NCBI GenBank assembly: GCA_025362795.1
Contig: JANYFE010000078.1
Coordinates: 40,525 to 104,524, forward strand
Source of the DNA: Rhodobacterales bacterium
GTDB taxonomy: Bacteria; Pseudomonadota; Alphaproteobacteria; Rhodobacterales; Rhodobacteraceae
DNA: 64,000 nt
Reading direction: 5' to 3'
The notes under the pieces are model-generated. The model ran no database searches, was not told the DNA's origin, and saw only the letters and a program-made list of their open reading frames with translations. Numbering within the stretch: position 1 is the first letter of the stretch; each line of letters starts with the position of its first letter. The position numbers and the translations under genes were made by a program. Of the stretch, positions 18,037 through 27,853 are shown one piece after another.

Positions 18037-19796
18037 GGCACCTTGTCACTTTGCAGCTTGCTGCGCAGGTTCGCGGCATTCTTGACTGATTTTTCCAACA
18101 CCTGATCCCGCGGGCCGGCGGTGGTGATCTGGCCATTTTCCAGCACGATCAGATAGTCGCATTCGGCAATGGCAAGCGGGCGGTGCGTCATGATGATCAC
18201 GGCCTTGCCCGCCGCCTTGAACTCGCGCACCGTGGCATTCAGCGCCTCGCTGCCTTCGGCGTCCAGCGCCGAATTGGGCTCGTCCAGAATAAGCAACGCC
18301 GGGTCGCCATACAGCGCTCGCGCCAGGGCGATCCGCTGGCGCTGGCCGCCCGACAGCTGGTTGGCGTTGCCTTCGATGATCGTGTTGTAGCCCTCTGGCA
18401 ACGCCAGAATCATCTGATGCGCATTGGCCCGCGTTGCGGCGGCCACCACCGCTTCGGACACCGGCGACTGTGACATGCGGGCAATATTTTCGGACACGCT
18501 GCCGGTAAACAGCGTAACGTTTTGTGGCAGATAGCCGATATGGCGGCCCAGGGCGTCTGCCTCGTACTGATCCAATGTCGCGCCACCCAGCCGGATTTCC
18601 CCCGATGAGATCGGCAAATAGCCCAGAACCGCCCGCGCCAGCGTCGATTTGCCTGACCCACTCAGCCCGATAACCCCCAGCGCCTTGCCGGGGTCCAGCC
18701 GGAAAGACACATTGCGGATCATCGGCAGCCGCGATCCGGTCGGCACCACGGTCAGCCCGCTGACCACCAGCCGCGCCTCGGGCACCGGCAGTTCGGCCAG
18801 CGGCGGATAGACCGGCGTTGCCGCCAGATAGCGCGCCAGCGACAGCCAGCTTGACCGTGCCCGCTGCACCACCTGCCACTGACCCAGCGCCTGCTCGATG
18901 GGCGCAAGCCCGCGTCCCAGAAGGATAGAGCTTGCGACCATGCCGCCGGAACTCATCTGGCCTTTCAACAGGTAATAGGCCCCGATCGCCAGCATCACCG
19001 ACTGCAGATACATGCGAAACGTCTTGGTCACGGCGCTGAAACTGCCGGTCCAGTCATTGGCCGCCAGCACATGCTCCAGCCCTTCGATCCGCCGTGTTAC
19101 CCAGCGTTGCGTCATCACGCTGCGCATGCCTTGCGTCATCACCACTTCGGCCCCGGCGCGGACCTGTTCGGCGAAAAATGTGGCGCCTTGCGATGCCGTC
19201 TGGGCGCGAACCACCTTGCGGGCGGTCAGCATCTGGTTGGCAATGGTCAGAAAGACCAGAATGACACCGCCCGCAATCCCAGCCCAGCCCAGCATCGGGT
19301 GAAACAGGAACAGCGCGGCCATGAAAAACGGTGCCCAGGGCAGGTCCATCAGCGCCAGCAACACCGGAGAGATGAAAAGCTGCTGGATCGCCTCGACATC
19401 CCGCAGCGCCGACACCGGCATGGCGCGTTCCGACGGGCTGGCGGCACGGCGCAACGTGGCCTCGAACACCCGCTTGTCCAGCGCGGTCTGGAACCGTGCG
19501 CCAACCCGCGCCATCACCCGGCCCCGCGCAAAATCCAAAAGCGCCATCAGCAGGAACAGAAACGAGACCAGCAGGAACAGCGCCGTCAGCGTCTCGACCG
19601 ACCGCGAGGTCAGAACGCGGTCATAGACTTGCAGCATGAACAGCGACCCGGTCAGGCCCAAGAGGTTGACGAACATGCTGAAGATGAACGCCGCCCACAT
19701 CAGCCCCGCGCCCAACCGGCGCGCAGCGCGCAGTTCTTCGGGTCCGGCGGCAACAGAGGACATGGAGGAGGGCTTTCCTTGCTCGACCGTTTTCAC
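18033..19796 (-). CDS. Type I secretion ABC permease/ATPase (PrtD-type)
   Basis: 587 residues with a membrane domain (about 30-310) lacking an N-terminal peptidase-like domain, as in PrtD/AprD exporters of RTX proteins. Walker A GLSGSGKST is at 377-385, LSGGQ at 481-485, Walker B LLILDE at 501-506 and the switch His at 538. The start is GTG at 19796; an ATG at 19763 is a reasonable alternative. It pairs with the HlyD-type gene. The RTX-tailed protein in the same locus is the obvious candidate cargo, although that protein also seems to have a Sec signal. Confidence 0.92.
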   Translation of the reverse strand: MKTVEQGKPSSMSSVAAGPEELRAARRLGAGLMWAAFIFSMFVNLLGLTGSLFMLQVYDRVLTSRSVETLTALFLLVSFLFLLMALLDFARGRVMARVGARFQTALDKRVFEATLRRAASPSERAMPVSALRDVEAIQQLFISPVLLALMDLPWAPFFMAALFLFHPMLGWAGIAGGVILVFLTIANQMLTARKVVRAQTASQGATFFAEQVRAGAEVVMTQGMRSVMTQRWVTRRIEGLEHVLAANDWTGSFSAVTKTFRMYLQSVMLAIGAYYLLKGQMSSGGMVASSILLGRGLAPIEQALGQWQVVQRARSSWLSLARYLAATPVYPPLAELPVPEARLVVSGLTVVPTGSRLPMIRNVSFRLDPGKALGVIGLSGSGKSTLARAVLGYLPISSGEIRLGGATLDQYEADALGRHIGYLPQNVTLFTGSVSENIARMSQSPVSEAVVAAATRANAHQMILALPEGYNTIIEGNANQLSGGQRQRIALARALYGDPALLILDEPNSALDAEGSEALNATVREFKAAGKAVIIMTHRPLAIAECDYLIVLENGQITTAGPRDQVLEKSVKNAANLRSKLQSDKVP

Positions 19797-19940
19797 GGCT
19801 TTTCTTCTAGATTGTGCTGGTTTAGCGCCGCTTTGGAAACAATTCGTTTCGCAACGGGCAGAATTGCGCGGTCTGTGGCCGCTTTGACGCTGAACCAGCC
19901 CGGCGGGTCCGGACCGGCCGGCCCGGCACCAGGTCGCGGT

Positions 19941-20774
19941 TCAATAATAGGATTGGTCGTGCCCCGTCATGCCGCCAAAATAGCTGCATTTGTTCAGAAC
20001 CACACCCAGAACATTGGTCAAATTGGCGACTTCCTGCTCGCAGCGGTCGATCTGTGCCAGCGTGCTGCTGCCAGCCGCCGCGACGATCAGGGCGCAGTCG
20101 ATCTGGCTGAAAAAGCCAAGGTTGTCGTCATTGCCCTGCATCGGCGGCGTATCGAAAATGATGATGTCCGGCTTCCAGATGCTTTCGATCCGGTCCAGCG
20201 CTTCGGTGGTCGCACTGCCGGCCAGCAGTTCGGCAGACCGCAAGACCGGCCCGCTGTTGGCGCAAACCGCCAGGTTGCTGCCCCGCCGCAGCGCGTAATC
20301 CCCCAACCGAGCCTCGGGTCGCAGCAGCCCCGAGATATCCGGCGCGTGACGCAGGTCCAGCATGTTGGCCAGCGCAGGCCGCCGCATGTCAAAGTCCATC
20401 AGGATCACTTTGATCTCGCCATTGCGCGCCAGACTAAGCGCCAGGTTCAGGCTGATGGTGCTTTTGCCACATTTTGTGGTGGGCGAGGTCACGGCAAGCC
20501 GGGTCCATTTGTTTTCCGCCATCTGCCGGGTAACGCGGGACCGCAATATGTCGTAGGGCGTCGAAAACTCGGTGCCCAGAATGGCACTGATCCGCTTGCG
20601 ACGGCCCAGTTTCGGGGTGATCTCAAAGGTGGGCAGCGACAGCCAGTCGCCGATCGGCTCTGACTGACCCTGCTGCGCATTCGAGGTCCGGCCAAAGTCA
20701 TCCACCGGCTTTCGGGCCGGTATCGCGTCGCGCACTGCGCGCGCCTTGGCCATTGCGGCTTCCAGTCTTTCCAT
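19941..20774 (-). CDS. CpsD/ExoP-type tyrosine-kinase-like ATPase of polysaccharide assembly
   Basis: 277 residues with the fold of bacterial tyrosine kinases. The Walker A region at residues 96-106 reads TSPTTKCGKST, the Walker A' motif VILMDFDMRRP is at 124-134, and Walker B is in IIIFDTPP. These kinases work with a Wzz-like membrane protein to control chain length and export. The C-terminal tyrosine cluster is poor, mainly YY at the very end. The downstream-facing partner Wzz gene is 57 bp upstream on the same strand. It resembles the kinase of PEP-CTERM/exosortase polysaccharide loci. Confidence 0.85.
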   Translation of the reverse strand: MERLEAAMAKARAVRDAIPARKPVDDFGRTSNAQQGQSEPIGDWLSLPTFEITPKLGRRKRISAILGTEFSTPYDILRSRVTRQMAENKWTRLAVTSPTTKCGKSTISLNLALSLARNGEIKVILMDFDMRRPALANMLDLRHAPDISGLLRPEARLGDYALRRGSNLAVCANSGPVLRSAELLAGSATTEALDRIESIWKPDIIIFDTPPMQGNDDNLGFFSQIDCALIVAAAGSSTLAQIDRCEQEVANLTNVLGVVLNKCSYFGGMTGHDQSYY

Positions 20775-20831
20775 CGTCCGATCCTTCCCGCGCCGCTTCG
20801 TTACGTCTGCCGGCCCCTGTGGCTTGCCGGG

Positions 20832-22400
20832 CTACAGGCCCAGCTTGGCCTTGACCGAGGCATAAATAACGTCAAGCGGTTTGTAATATGTATCAACCAG
20901 ATAAAGCGCAGCCGGCAGGCCCAGCGCCATCAGCAGCACCAGTGCCGCAATCACCAGCCGCTGCCGCGTTGCCTCGCTTGGCGTCCGCACATAAGGAATG
21001 GTGCCGATGGTCGTGATCTTCAGATGGCGCTCCAGTTCAACCGGACGCCGCACCGAATGGTTCAGCAATTCCAGCAACCCGATCAAGGCCAAGCCCAGCA
21101 GTAGCCCTACAAATGCGCCCAAAATGACAATCCTCGGGCGGTTCGGGCGGGCCGGTGTATCCGGAACGCTCGCCGCATCCAGAACGCCGATACGCTGCCC
21201 CTTTGACAGAGCCTCGATCCTTTCGCCGGTCGAGGCTTTGGATAGCCTGTCAGTTGCGGTGTCGTATTGCGCCTGAATGTTGGTGTAGTCGCGGTTCAGC
21301 GCCGCCAGCTGCACGGCGACACCGGCACTGCGATCAATCGAATCTTTCAGACTCTTCAGCTGCTTGGTTAATTCATCCTGCTGCTGATTTTTCTGGTTGA
21401 TCTGGGCGTCAATCTGGGTCGTCTGAATGTCGATCAGCGACATCGGCTTGGTATCAGCGGCGGTGGCGTCGGCCCCGTCAGCTGCAACCTGGCTGTCTGC
21501 CGCCTTGGTCTGCGCATCGACCTTGGACTGAAACTCCGCAATCTTGGCCTGCAGGATCTTCACCTTCGGATTCTCGGGCGACAGAACCGCCAAAGCCGCG
21601 CTCAGTTCGGCCTGCAGTTCGGCCAGTTGCTTGGCCTCCGGCGTCTGCTGCTGCGTCGCCTGCCCGCCTGCCAACTGGCCGGTCGAACGGTAAATCTCTA
21701 TCAGCCGCTGCCTTTGGTCTTTTAGGCTGGAAATGTCGCGCTCCACACCGGCAAGCCGTTCCTGCATGTTGGTCTGCTGCGTCAGCCGATAGTTCAGCGT
21801 GTCCGGCAAGGCGTCAGAATTCTTGTTCTGAAAGTCCAGGATCTTGGCACTCTGGGTGCTCAGGTCCGCACTCAGCCGTTCGACCTCTTGCCGGAAGAAC
21901 TGCAAAGTGTCCTGCGCCTGCCCGGTCCGCGTCGCGGTGTTGTCGGTCAGAATGCGCGTGACATATTCATTGACCACATCGCTGGACACCTTGGCCTTCT
22001 CGGCGGCGAAGGTGATCGTCATCAGGTTGGCCTGATCGCGGCCCGACTGTTTGGTGATCGTGGTGTTCCGGCGGATCGCATCGACAATCGCGTCGGGCGA
22101 CATGTCGTCGGACTTGCCCAAGACATTGAACTTGCGGGCGATTTCCAGCAGGTTTGACCGCGTCATCAACCGTTGCTCGATCACCTGCAACTGTTCCAGC
22201 GCCGCAGTTGAAACGGTCGGTGCGGCCAGCGCATCGGGTATCTGCGGCGATTCCAGCAACAGCCTGGCCGTCGACTCATAGACCGGCGGCAGCTTCAGCG
22301 CGATATATCCTGAAATCGCAGTGATCGCCCCGAACACGATGATCAGGATGGGCAGGCGGCGCATGAGGATCGAAACGTAATAGCGGATATCGGGCTTCAT
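20832..22400 (-). CDS. Wzz/GumC-type polysaccharide chain-length determinant
   Basis: 522 residues with a transmembrane helix at about 14-33, a second near 480-505, and a long coiled-coil periplasmic region (about 150-400) rich in Gln, Lys and Leu. The segment PARPNRPRIVILGAFVGLLL just before the second membrane region is typical of this family. No kinase domain is fused; that function is in the next gene. Its start overlaps the stop of the ExeA-like ATPase gene by 4 bp. It sets chain length and helps export at the inner membrane. Confidence 0.9.
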   Translation of the reverse strand: MKPDIRYYVSILMRRLPILIIVFGAITAISGYIALKLPPVYESTARLLLESPQIPDALAAPTVSTAALEQLQVIEQRLMTRSNLLEIARKFNVLGKSDDMSPDAIVDAIRRNTTITKQSGRDQANLMTITFAAEKAKVSSDVVNEYVTRILTDNTATRTGQAQDTLQFFRQEVERLSADLSTQSAKILDFQNKNSDALPDTLNYRLTQQTNMQERLAGVERDISSLKDQRQRLIEIYRSTGQLAGGQATQQQTPEAKQLAELQAELSAALAVLSPENPKVKILQAKIAEFQSKVDAQTKAADSQVAADGADATAADTKPMSLIDIQTTQIDAQINQKNQQQDELTKQLKSLKDSIDRSAGVAVQLAALNRDYTNIQAQYDTATDRLSKASTGERIEALSKGQRIGVLDAASVPDTPARPNRPRIVILGAFVGLLLGLALIGLLELLNHSVRRPVELERHLKITTIGTIPYVRTPSEATRQRLVIAALVLLMALGLPAALYLVDTYYKPLDVIYASVKAKLGL

Positions 22401-23356
22401 GCGCCGTCTCCCTTGACGGTGCCGGGCGCAGTCGTGATGTCCGCTGCCCGCTCCACGGCGTCATCGACTTGCAGTTGGGTGGCGAAGAATATGTTGTCCT
22501 CCAACACTTGCTCCAAAATTTCGGTATCGACCCGTTGGGTTTCCGTCGTCCAGGCGTAGAACAACGCCATGTCGCAGAATTGATTGATCAGCCGCGGTAC
22601 GCCTTTTGTCACCACATGGACAAAAACCATCGCCTCGGGCGAAAACTCGGTGCCGGTGCCACCCACCGCCCGCAGCCGGTGAATGATGAACGCGGCGGTG
22701 GTTTCCTGATCCAGCGGATGCAGGTGATAACTGACGGCGATCCGCTGCGCCAGCTGCACCAGATTCGGTTGGCGGATCATCTCGCGCAGTTCGGGTTGCC
22801 CGACCAGCACCAGTTGAATGACTTCGTCCTTGCCGGTGTTGATATTGGTCAGCATCCGCAGCTCTTCCAGGCTTTCCTGCGACAAGTTCTGCGCCTCGTC
22901 AAAGATCAGCAGAATCCGGCGGTTGGCCGCGTATTCCGCAATCATGAAGTCCTGCATCTGCTGAAACAGCTGCACATAACCGGCATTGGCATCAAACGTC
23001 ATGCCCAGCGAGTTCATCACCCATTGAATAAGCGCCCCGCGTCCGCCCTGCGCGTTGGACACCAGCCCGACCGTGGTGGTCTGATCCAGCCGCAGCAGCA
23101 TTTCGCGCAGCAGGGTCGTCTTGCCGCAGCCGATTTCACCGGTCAACAACGTCACCGGCGACCGCACGATAATGCCGAACTCCAGCACAGAGAACGCCTT
23201 GCGGTATTCCTTGGACCAGAACAAAAGGTCAGGGTCCGGCAACAGGGTAAACGGCCGCTCCCGAAACCCAAAGAAGTCGGCGTAGAACCCTTTGTGCCCG
23301 GCGGCCTGTGATGGTGCCGCTGGTCTGGTTGCGGTCTCTTTTGGTCTGCTTACCAT
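22397..23356 (-). CDS. ExeA/GspA-like AAA ATPase of the exopolysaccharide locus
   Basis: 319 residues. FYADFFGFRERPF at the start of the domain, Walker A TGEIGCGKT at 72-80, and Walker B with Asp153-Glu154 in ILLIFDEAQNLS follow the layout of ExeA/GspA and of the ATPase that accompanies PEP-CTERM/exosortase systems. There is no peptidoglycan-binding domain. It is the first gene of the minus-strand unit with the Wzz-like and kinase-like genes. Its precise job in polysaccharide export is not established for the family. Confidence 0.85.
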   Translation of the reverse strand: MVSRPKETATRPAAPSQAAGHKGFYADFFGFRERPFTLLPDPDLLFWSKEYRKAFSVLEFGIIVRSPVTLLTGEIGCGKTTLLREMLLRLDQTTTVGLVSNAQGGRGALIQWVMNSLGMTFDANAGYVQLFQQMQDFMIAEYAANRRILLIFDEAQNLSQESLEELRMLTNINTGKDEVIQLVLVGQPELREMIRQPNLVQLAQRIAVSYHLHPLDQETTAAFIIHRLRAVGGTGTEFSPEAMVFVHVVTKGVPRLINQFCDMALFYAWTTETQRVDTEILEQVLEDNIFFATQLQVDDAVERAADITTAPGTVKGDGA

Positions 23357-23784
23357 AACGTCATCAAACCTTTTACGCCCTCACGCCGTTGCGCCTGCCC
23401 GGCATCATGGCAAGCCCCCATTTGTGCGACCCTTTGCGCAAAAGCAACCCGTCCAGGTGATTCGGTGTAGAAAACACTGTTTCGCAACCTTTAGTTGTAA
23501 ATCCCATGCGTCAGGCCATCCCTCAAACGGCCACGATGTGCCCAGAATGGGCCTCGCGTTCTCGCAAAAGAAACAGTATGACTGCCGCAGCGCAGCAAAC
23601 AGGCAAAGGCGGGCGAATTTATGACCCTTTGGTCGCTTTTCTAACGAATTTGATCGGAAGATGACTTAGATTGCTGTAAGTATGGTTGCACCGCGAACGC
23701 TGTGCTTTGCGGGTGTTTTGAGAAGACCAGCGTACATTCGGACGCTTTGTAGTGTGATGTTGTGTTGGAATAAGGAAGTTAAGT
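23357..23784. promoter_or_regulatory. 428 bp divergent regulatory region
   Basis: No gene is visible here. The stretch is notably AT-rich from about 23580 to 23784 and separates two divergent transcription units of the polysaccharide locus (ExeA-like ATPase on minus, ExoY-like transferase on plus). A 10 bp palindrome TTTGCGCAAA lies at 23433-23442. The sequence AAGGAAG six bases before the ATG at 23785 is a good ribosome-binding site. No riboswitch or repeat family was recognised. Confidence 0.45.
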
Positions 23785-24468
23785 ATGAGCTTTGAACCGT
23801 CTAAAATTTTTGTCGACAGTGTAGGAACCGGCCTCGGCGATACGTTTTCAATCGAAGCCCGTGGTCTGTATCGCCGTAGGTTTAAGCGCGTTTTTGACGT
23901 GGCGCTTGTTTTGCTGGCTGCACCGTTTGTGGTCCCAATCGTTTTGGTGCTGGCGCTCTTGGTGATGCGCGACGGCCACTCTCCTTTCTACTGGAGCAGC
24001 CGCGTGGGCCGGATGGGTCGCGAATTTGGCATGATGAAGCTGCGCACGATGGTTCACGACGCCGACACCCGGCTCGAGGAACATCTGGCCAGCGACCCAA
24101 AAGCCGCCGCAGAATGGCTGGGCACGCAGAAGCTCAAGTTCGATCCGCGCATCACGGCGTTTGGTCGCTTTTTGCGCAAGACATCGCTGGACGAGCTGCC
24201 GCAGCTGTGGAACGTGATCAAAGGCGAAATGTCGTTGGTCGGCCCGCGTCCGATGATGCCCAGCCAGCGCACCTTGTATCCCGGTCGCGCCTATTATTCG
24301 TTGCGCCCCGGCGTCACCGGTCCGTGGCAAGTGTCTGATCGCAACGAAAGCGAGTTTGCCAAACGCGCCGACTTTGACCTTGAATATACGCGCAATCTTT
24401 CGTTCGCCTACGACCTGCGTCTTCTGGGTCGCACGGTTGATGTCGTCCTGCGCTGCACCGGGTACTGA
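23785..24468 (+). CDS. ExoY-type undecaprenyl-phosphate sugar phosphotransferase
   Basis: 227 residues. RVFDVALVLLAAP starts the membrane-inserted helix, and the catalytic part carries KLRTM, LRKTSLDELPQLWNV, SLVGPRP and RPGVTGPWQVS, the standard signature of the bacterial sugar transferase family. It transfers the first sugar-1-phosphate (often Gal or Glc) to undecaprenyl phosphate. It has only the short ExoY form without the extra N-terminal helices of WbaP. The start has a strong AAGGAAG site. It opens the plus-strand unit with the TPR lipoprotein, Wza-like and barrel genes. Confidence 0.92.
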   Translation: MSFEPSKIFVDSVGTGLGDTFSIEARGLYRRRFKRVFDVALVLLAAPFVVPIVLVLALLVMRDGHSPFYWSSRVGRMGREFGMMKLRTMVHDADTRLEEHLASDPKAAAEWLGTQKLKFDPRITAFGRFLRKTSLDELPQLWNVIKGEMSLVGPRPMMPSQRTLYPGRAYYSLRPGVTGPWQVSDRNESEFAKRADFDLEYTRNLSFAYDLRLLGRTVDVVLRCTGY

Positions 24469-24578
24469 CAATTGCCAAGCGCCGCGCTTGTCTGGCAAGA
24501 CCAAGCGCGGTAGTTTGCCTGCAGGACAGGCGCTGTAATTTGCGCCTCAGTGTCGCAGTGAAACGGAAAAGATAGAAC

Positions 24579-27104
24579 ATGACGATGCGAAGCGGCGTTT
24601 CTGCCCTGCTCATAATTGCGGCTTTGGGGCTGGTCTCCGGGTGCGAATCATCCAAAGACAAGGCCACGCGCCACTTCAACGCAGCGTTGGAGCTCTTGCA
24701 AAAGGGCGATCAAGACCGCGCCATCGTCGAGTTTCGCAACGTCTTCAAACTCGATCCGGAAAATCACGACGCCCGCATGGCCTTTGCCAAACTGCTGGAG
24801 AAACGCGGCAGCCAGCCAGAGGCGCTGGCCCAGTACCGCAAGGTCGCCGATGCCAGCCCGAATGATGCCGAGGCGTTGCAGGGTGCGGCGCGGATGGCCG
24901 CCAATATCGGCGACTGGCAAAGCGCTGGCACCTATGCCAAATCCGCCCTCGCGCTGCAGGCCACAAATCCCGATATGCTCGCCGTGCAGGCTGCTGTCGA
25001 TTACGCCACCGCCGTCAGAACTGCCGATCCCGCGAAACGGCAGCTCGCTGCCGACGCGGCCCGGGCCCTGCTGGTCAAGCAGCCCGGCAATATCCTGTTG
25101 AACCGTGTCGTGATCGACAGCTTCACGTCGGTCTCCAATTTCAAGGACGCGCTAAGCGCGGCGGATGCCGCGATCGTCGCCTTCCCCAAGGAACAAAGCT
25201 TCTACCTATTGCGGGTCGCGATCTATTCGGCCTTGCAAGATGACAAGGGCGTGGAAGCTGCACTGCTGCAGTCCATTGCCGCGTTCCCAGAGGATGCCGC
25301 GACCCAGCAGATGCTGGTGCGCTGGTATGTTGCCCACAAACAGCTTGATCAGGCCGAGGCGTTCATGCGCGGTCGTGCCAAGTCGGGCGATTCCGCCATA
25401 CAACTGAGCCTTGTCGATTTTCTGCGGCAATACCGGTCAGTCGATAGCGCGCTGGCAGAGATCGACAAGATGCTTGCGGCAATGCCGGCCACCACCGCGC
25501 CCGACGATACCGCCGTGACCCCCGATACCAAAGCCGCGGACGCCAAAGCTGCGGACGCCGGGCCGCCGCCGGTGAAAATCACGCCGGACCTTGTCAGGGC
25601 CCTGCGCGCCAGCATCGTGTTTGATCAAGGCAAACAGGCCGAGGCAGTCAAGTCGATGCAAGATATTCTGGCAACCGCCAAAGTCTCCGACGAATCGCGC
25701 CGCATCAAGATCACTTTGGCGCGGATGCAGTTCACGATGGGCGATCCAGTCCACGCCCGGGCCCTGGTCGAAGAGGTGCTGGCCGAAGATGCCGGGCAGG
25801 TTGATGCGCTCAAGATCAAGGCGGCCTGGCTGATTGATGACGACAAGACCGATGATGCGGTGGCGTTGCTGCGCGCCGCACTGGATGCCAATCCGCGCGA
25901 TCCCGTCACGATGACGATGATGGCCCAGGCCTATCAGCGCGCCGGCAACCCCGAACTTACCGCTGACATGCTGTCGCAGGCGGTTGTCGCCTCTGGCAAG
26001 GCACCCGCCGAAACGATGCGCTATGCCGAATTCCTGATGTCCACGCAGAAGTATCTGGCCGCCGAAACGCTGCTGACCGATGCGTTGCGGCTGGACCCGA
26101 CCAACGTGGCGCTGCTGTCCGACATGGGCAAACTCTATGTCAAAATGAAAGACTGGCCCCGCGCGACCGGCGTGGCGGACCGTCTGGACGAACTCGCCAC
26201 GCCCGATGCGGTTCAGGCCAGCCATATCTTGCGGCCCGGCATCCTTGCCGGCCAACAGCGCATTGGCGATGCAATCGAATATCTCAAGGGTCTGACCTCG
26301 GGCGCCGATGCCAACCTTAACGCGCAAGCCACCCTGATCCAGGCCTATCTTGCCAATGGCGAGCCCGACAAGGCGACTGCGCTGGCGCAGTCTCTGCTGG
26401 AAAAGTCGCCGGACAATCCCAACGTGCGCTTTATCATGGCCACAGTTCAGGGCGCGGTCGGCGATGGCGCTGTGGCCGAAGCAACCTTTACTGATCTCTT
26501 GAAACAAGACCCCAAGCGGCTGATCGTCTGGACCGCGCTGATCGGACAGTTGGCCAAAAGCGGCAAGACCAAAGAGGCGACAGCGGCGGTTGAAGACGGC
26601 TTGAAGGCGCTGCCGGATTCGGGCGATCTGCTGTTGATCAGGGCCAATTTCCTTGAACAAAGCGGCGACAACGAAGGCGCGATTGCCGTCTACGACAAAC
26701 TTTATACCGGCAACACCTCCAACATGATCATCGCCAACAATCTGGCATCGATGCTGGCGAATTACCGCACCGATGCCGACAGTCTGGACAAGGCCTACCG
26801 AATCTCCCGCAGGCTGGCCGGCACGCAAGAGCCGGTGATGGCGGATACCTATGGCTGGATCACCTATTTGCACGGTTCGCCCTCTGATTCCGTGCCCTAT
26901 CTGGAAACCGCCGCAGCGGGTCTGCCAAAGGATCCGATGGTGCAGTTCCACCTGGCCGAGGCTTACCGCGCCCTAAAGCGTGATGATGACGCAAAAGCAC
27001 AATATTTCAAGGTGTTGGCACTGGTGCCCCCCGGCGACAACCGGCCCTTCGTCGAAACGTCCCGCAAGGGCAGCGAGGGTAAAATCGTGGGGGACGGCAA
27101 GTGA
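24579..27104 (+). CDS. Large TPR-repeat lipoprotein (PrsT-like)
   Basis: 841 residues. The signal peptide ends in LVSGC with the lipid-bearing Cys at 22. Tetratricopeptide-type helices fill almost the whole length, beginning with HFNAALELLQKGD and YRKVADASPNDAEAL. A low-complexity linker rich in Ala, Asp and Pro near residues 305-330 contains a KAADA duplication. Its length and its setting beside Wza-like and sugar transferase genes match the TPR lipoprotein of PEP-CTERM/exosortase loci (PrsT). It probably scaffolds the envelope assembly machine, comparable to AlgK or PelB TPR regions. Confidence 0.83.
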   Translation: MTMRSGVSALLIIAALGLVSGCESSKDKATRHFNAALELLQKGDQDRAIVEFRNVFKLDPENHDARMAFAKLLEKRGSQPEALAQYRKVADASPNDAEALQGAARMAANIGDWQSAGTYAKSALALQATNPDMLAVQAAVDYATAVRTADPAKRQLAADAARALLVKQPGNILLNRVVIDSFTSVSNFKDALSAADAAIVAFPKEQSFYLLRVAIYSALQDDKGVEAALLQSIAAFPEDAATQQMLVRWYVAHKQLDQAEAFMRGRAKSGDSAIQLSLVDFLRQYRSVDSALAEIDKMLAAMPATTAPDDTAVTPDTKAADAKAADAGPPPVKITPDLVRALRASIVFDQGKQAEAVKSMQDILATAKVSDESRRIKITLARMQFTMGDPVHARALVEEVLAEDAGQVDALKIKAAWLIDDDKTDDAVALLRAALDANPRDPVTMTMMAQAYQRAGNPELTADMLSQAVVASGKAPAETMRYAEFLMSTQKYLAAETLLTDALRLDPTNVALLSDMGKLYVKMKDWPRATGVADRLDELATPDAVQASHILRPGILAGQQRIGDAIEYLKGLTSGADANLNAQATLIQAYLANGEPDKATALAQSLLEKSPDNPNVRFIMATVQGAVGDGAVAEATFTDLLKQDPKRLIVWTALIGQLAKSGKTKEATAAVEDGLKALPDSGDLLLIRANFLEQSGDNEGAIAVYDKLYTGNTSNMIIANNLASMLANYRTDADSLDKAYRISRRLAGTQEPVMADTYGWITYLHGSPSDSVPYLETAAAGLPKDPMVQFHLAEAYRALKRDDDAKAQYFKVLALVPPGDNRPFVETSRKGSEGKIVGDGK

Positions 27105-27227
27105 AATCCACCCGAAAAACTGTTGCTGGCGTGGTACATAGGCATCGGCAAGTGAAATGCGATGTTGTTCTGTGCCGCGGCAAAGTCGTAATATGTCAAC
27201 TTGCACCTATCTAGGGCGATCCAGAAC

Positions 27228-27845
27228 ATGAAAACCTTGTCCAGACTATTGCTCGTCCCGGTCCTGCTTGTTTTCGGCGGTTTGCCGACGCTTGCAGATA
27301 CCGCTTATAAACTCCGCGCCGGCGATGTTTTGCAACTCGAGGTGCTGGAAGACGCGTCGCTGAACCGGTCGGTTCTTGTGCTGCCCGATGGCAATGTCAC
27401 AATCCCGCAGGCTGGTACGATCCATGCCGCGGGCTTCAGTGTCGATCAGGTGCGTTCAACCGTCGTCACCGCGTTGACCCCGAACTTTGCCAAGGCCCCG
27501 ACGGTCTATCTGTCGGTCAGCCAGGTGGCGCAAGCGGCACCTGCCGCTTCGTCCTCTGCGGCGGCACGGCCCGGCACCGGTGTCTTTGTGATGGGCGAAG
27601 TGACCAAGCCGGGTCGCGTCGACATCGAACCGGGCGTCACCCTGCTGCAGTTTCTGGCGCAAAGCGGTGGCTTCACCAGCTTTGCCGCCACCAAGCGTAT
27701 TCAACTGCGCCGCGTTGATGCCTCTGGGCACGAGCAGATTTATCTGTTCAACTACGACAGCGTGATGGCCGGTGGCCAGGCGCGCATGATCTACCTGCAA
27801 AAAGGCGATGTGATCGTTGTTCCGCAACGACACCTTTTCGAGTGA
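27228..27845 (+). CDS. Wza-like polysaccharide export protein
   Basis: 205 residues from the ATG at 27228 (an upstream TTG at 27201 is less likely). A signal peptide ending in LADTA is followed by YKLRAGDVLQLEVLED, the Poly_export domain, then an SLBB-type domain starting at VFVMGEVTKPGRV. It lacks a lipobox Cys and the C-terminal membrane helix of E. coli Wza, so it may sit in the periplasm and work with the neighbouring barrel protein. It overlaps the ribosome-binding site of the next gene. Confidence 0.88.
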   Translation: MKTLSRLLLVPVLLVFGGLPTLADTAYKLRAGDVLQLEVLEDASLNRSVLVLPDGNVTIPQAGTIHAAGFSVDQVRSTVVTALTPNFAKAPTVYLSVSQVAQAAPAASSSAAARPGTGVFVMGEVTKPGRVDIEPGVTLLQFLAQSGGFTSFAATKRIQLRRVDASGHEQIYLFNYDSVMAGGQARMIYLQKGDVIVVPQRHLFE

Positions 27846-27853
27846 GGCCATAA

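Noticed and set aside
23433..23442. TTTGCGCAAA palindrome as operator
   Set aside because: Ten-base palindromes of this kind are expected by chance in 64 kb. Kept only as a note in the regulatory region entry.
25520..25570. Short direct repeat in the TPR lipoprotein gene
   Set aside because: It encodes the duplicated KAADA linker and is explained by low-complexity coding, not by a mobile or CRISPR repeat. No CRISPR array was seen anywhere in the window.
25437..26951. Long minus-strand frame opposite the TPR lipoprotein
   Set aside because: No motif, and the plus-strand gene has a lipobox and regular TPR helices.
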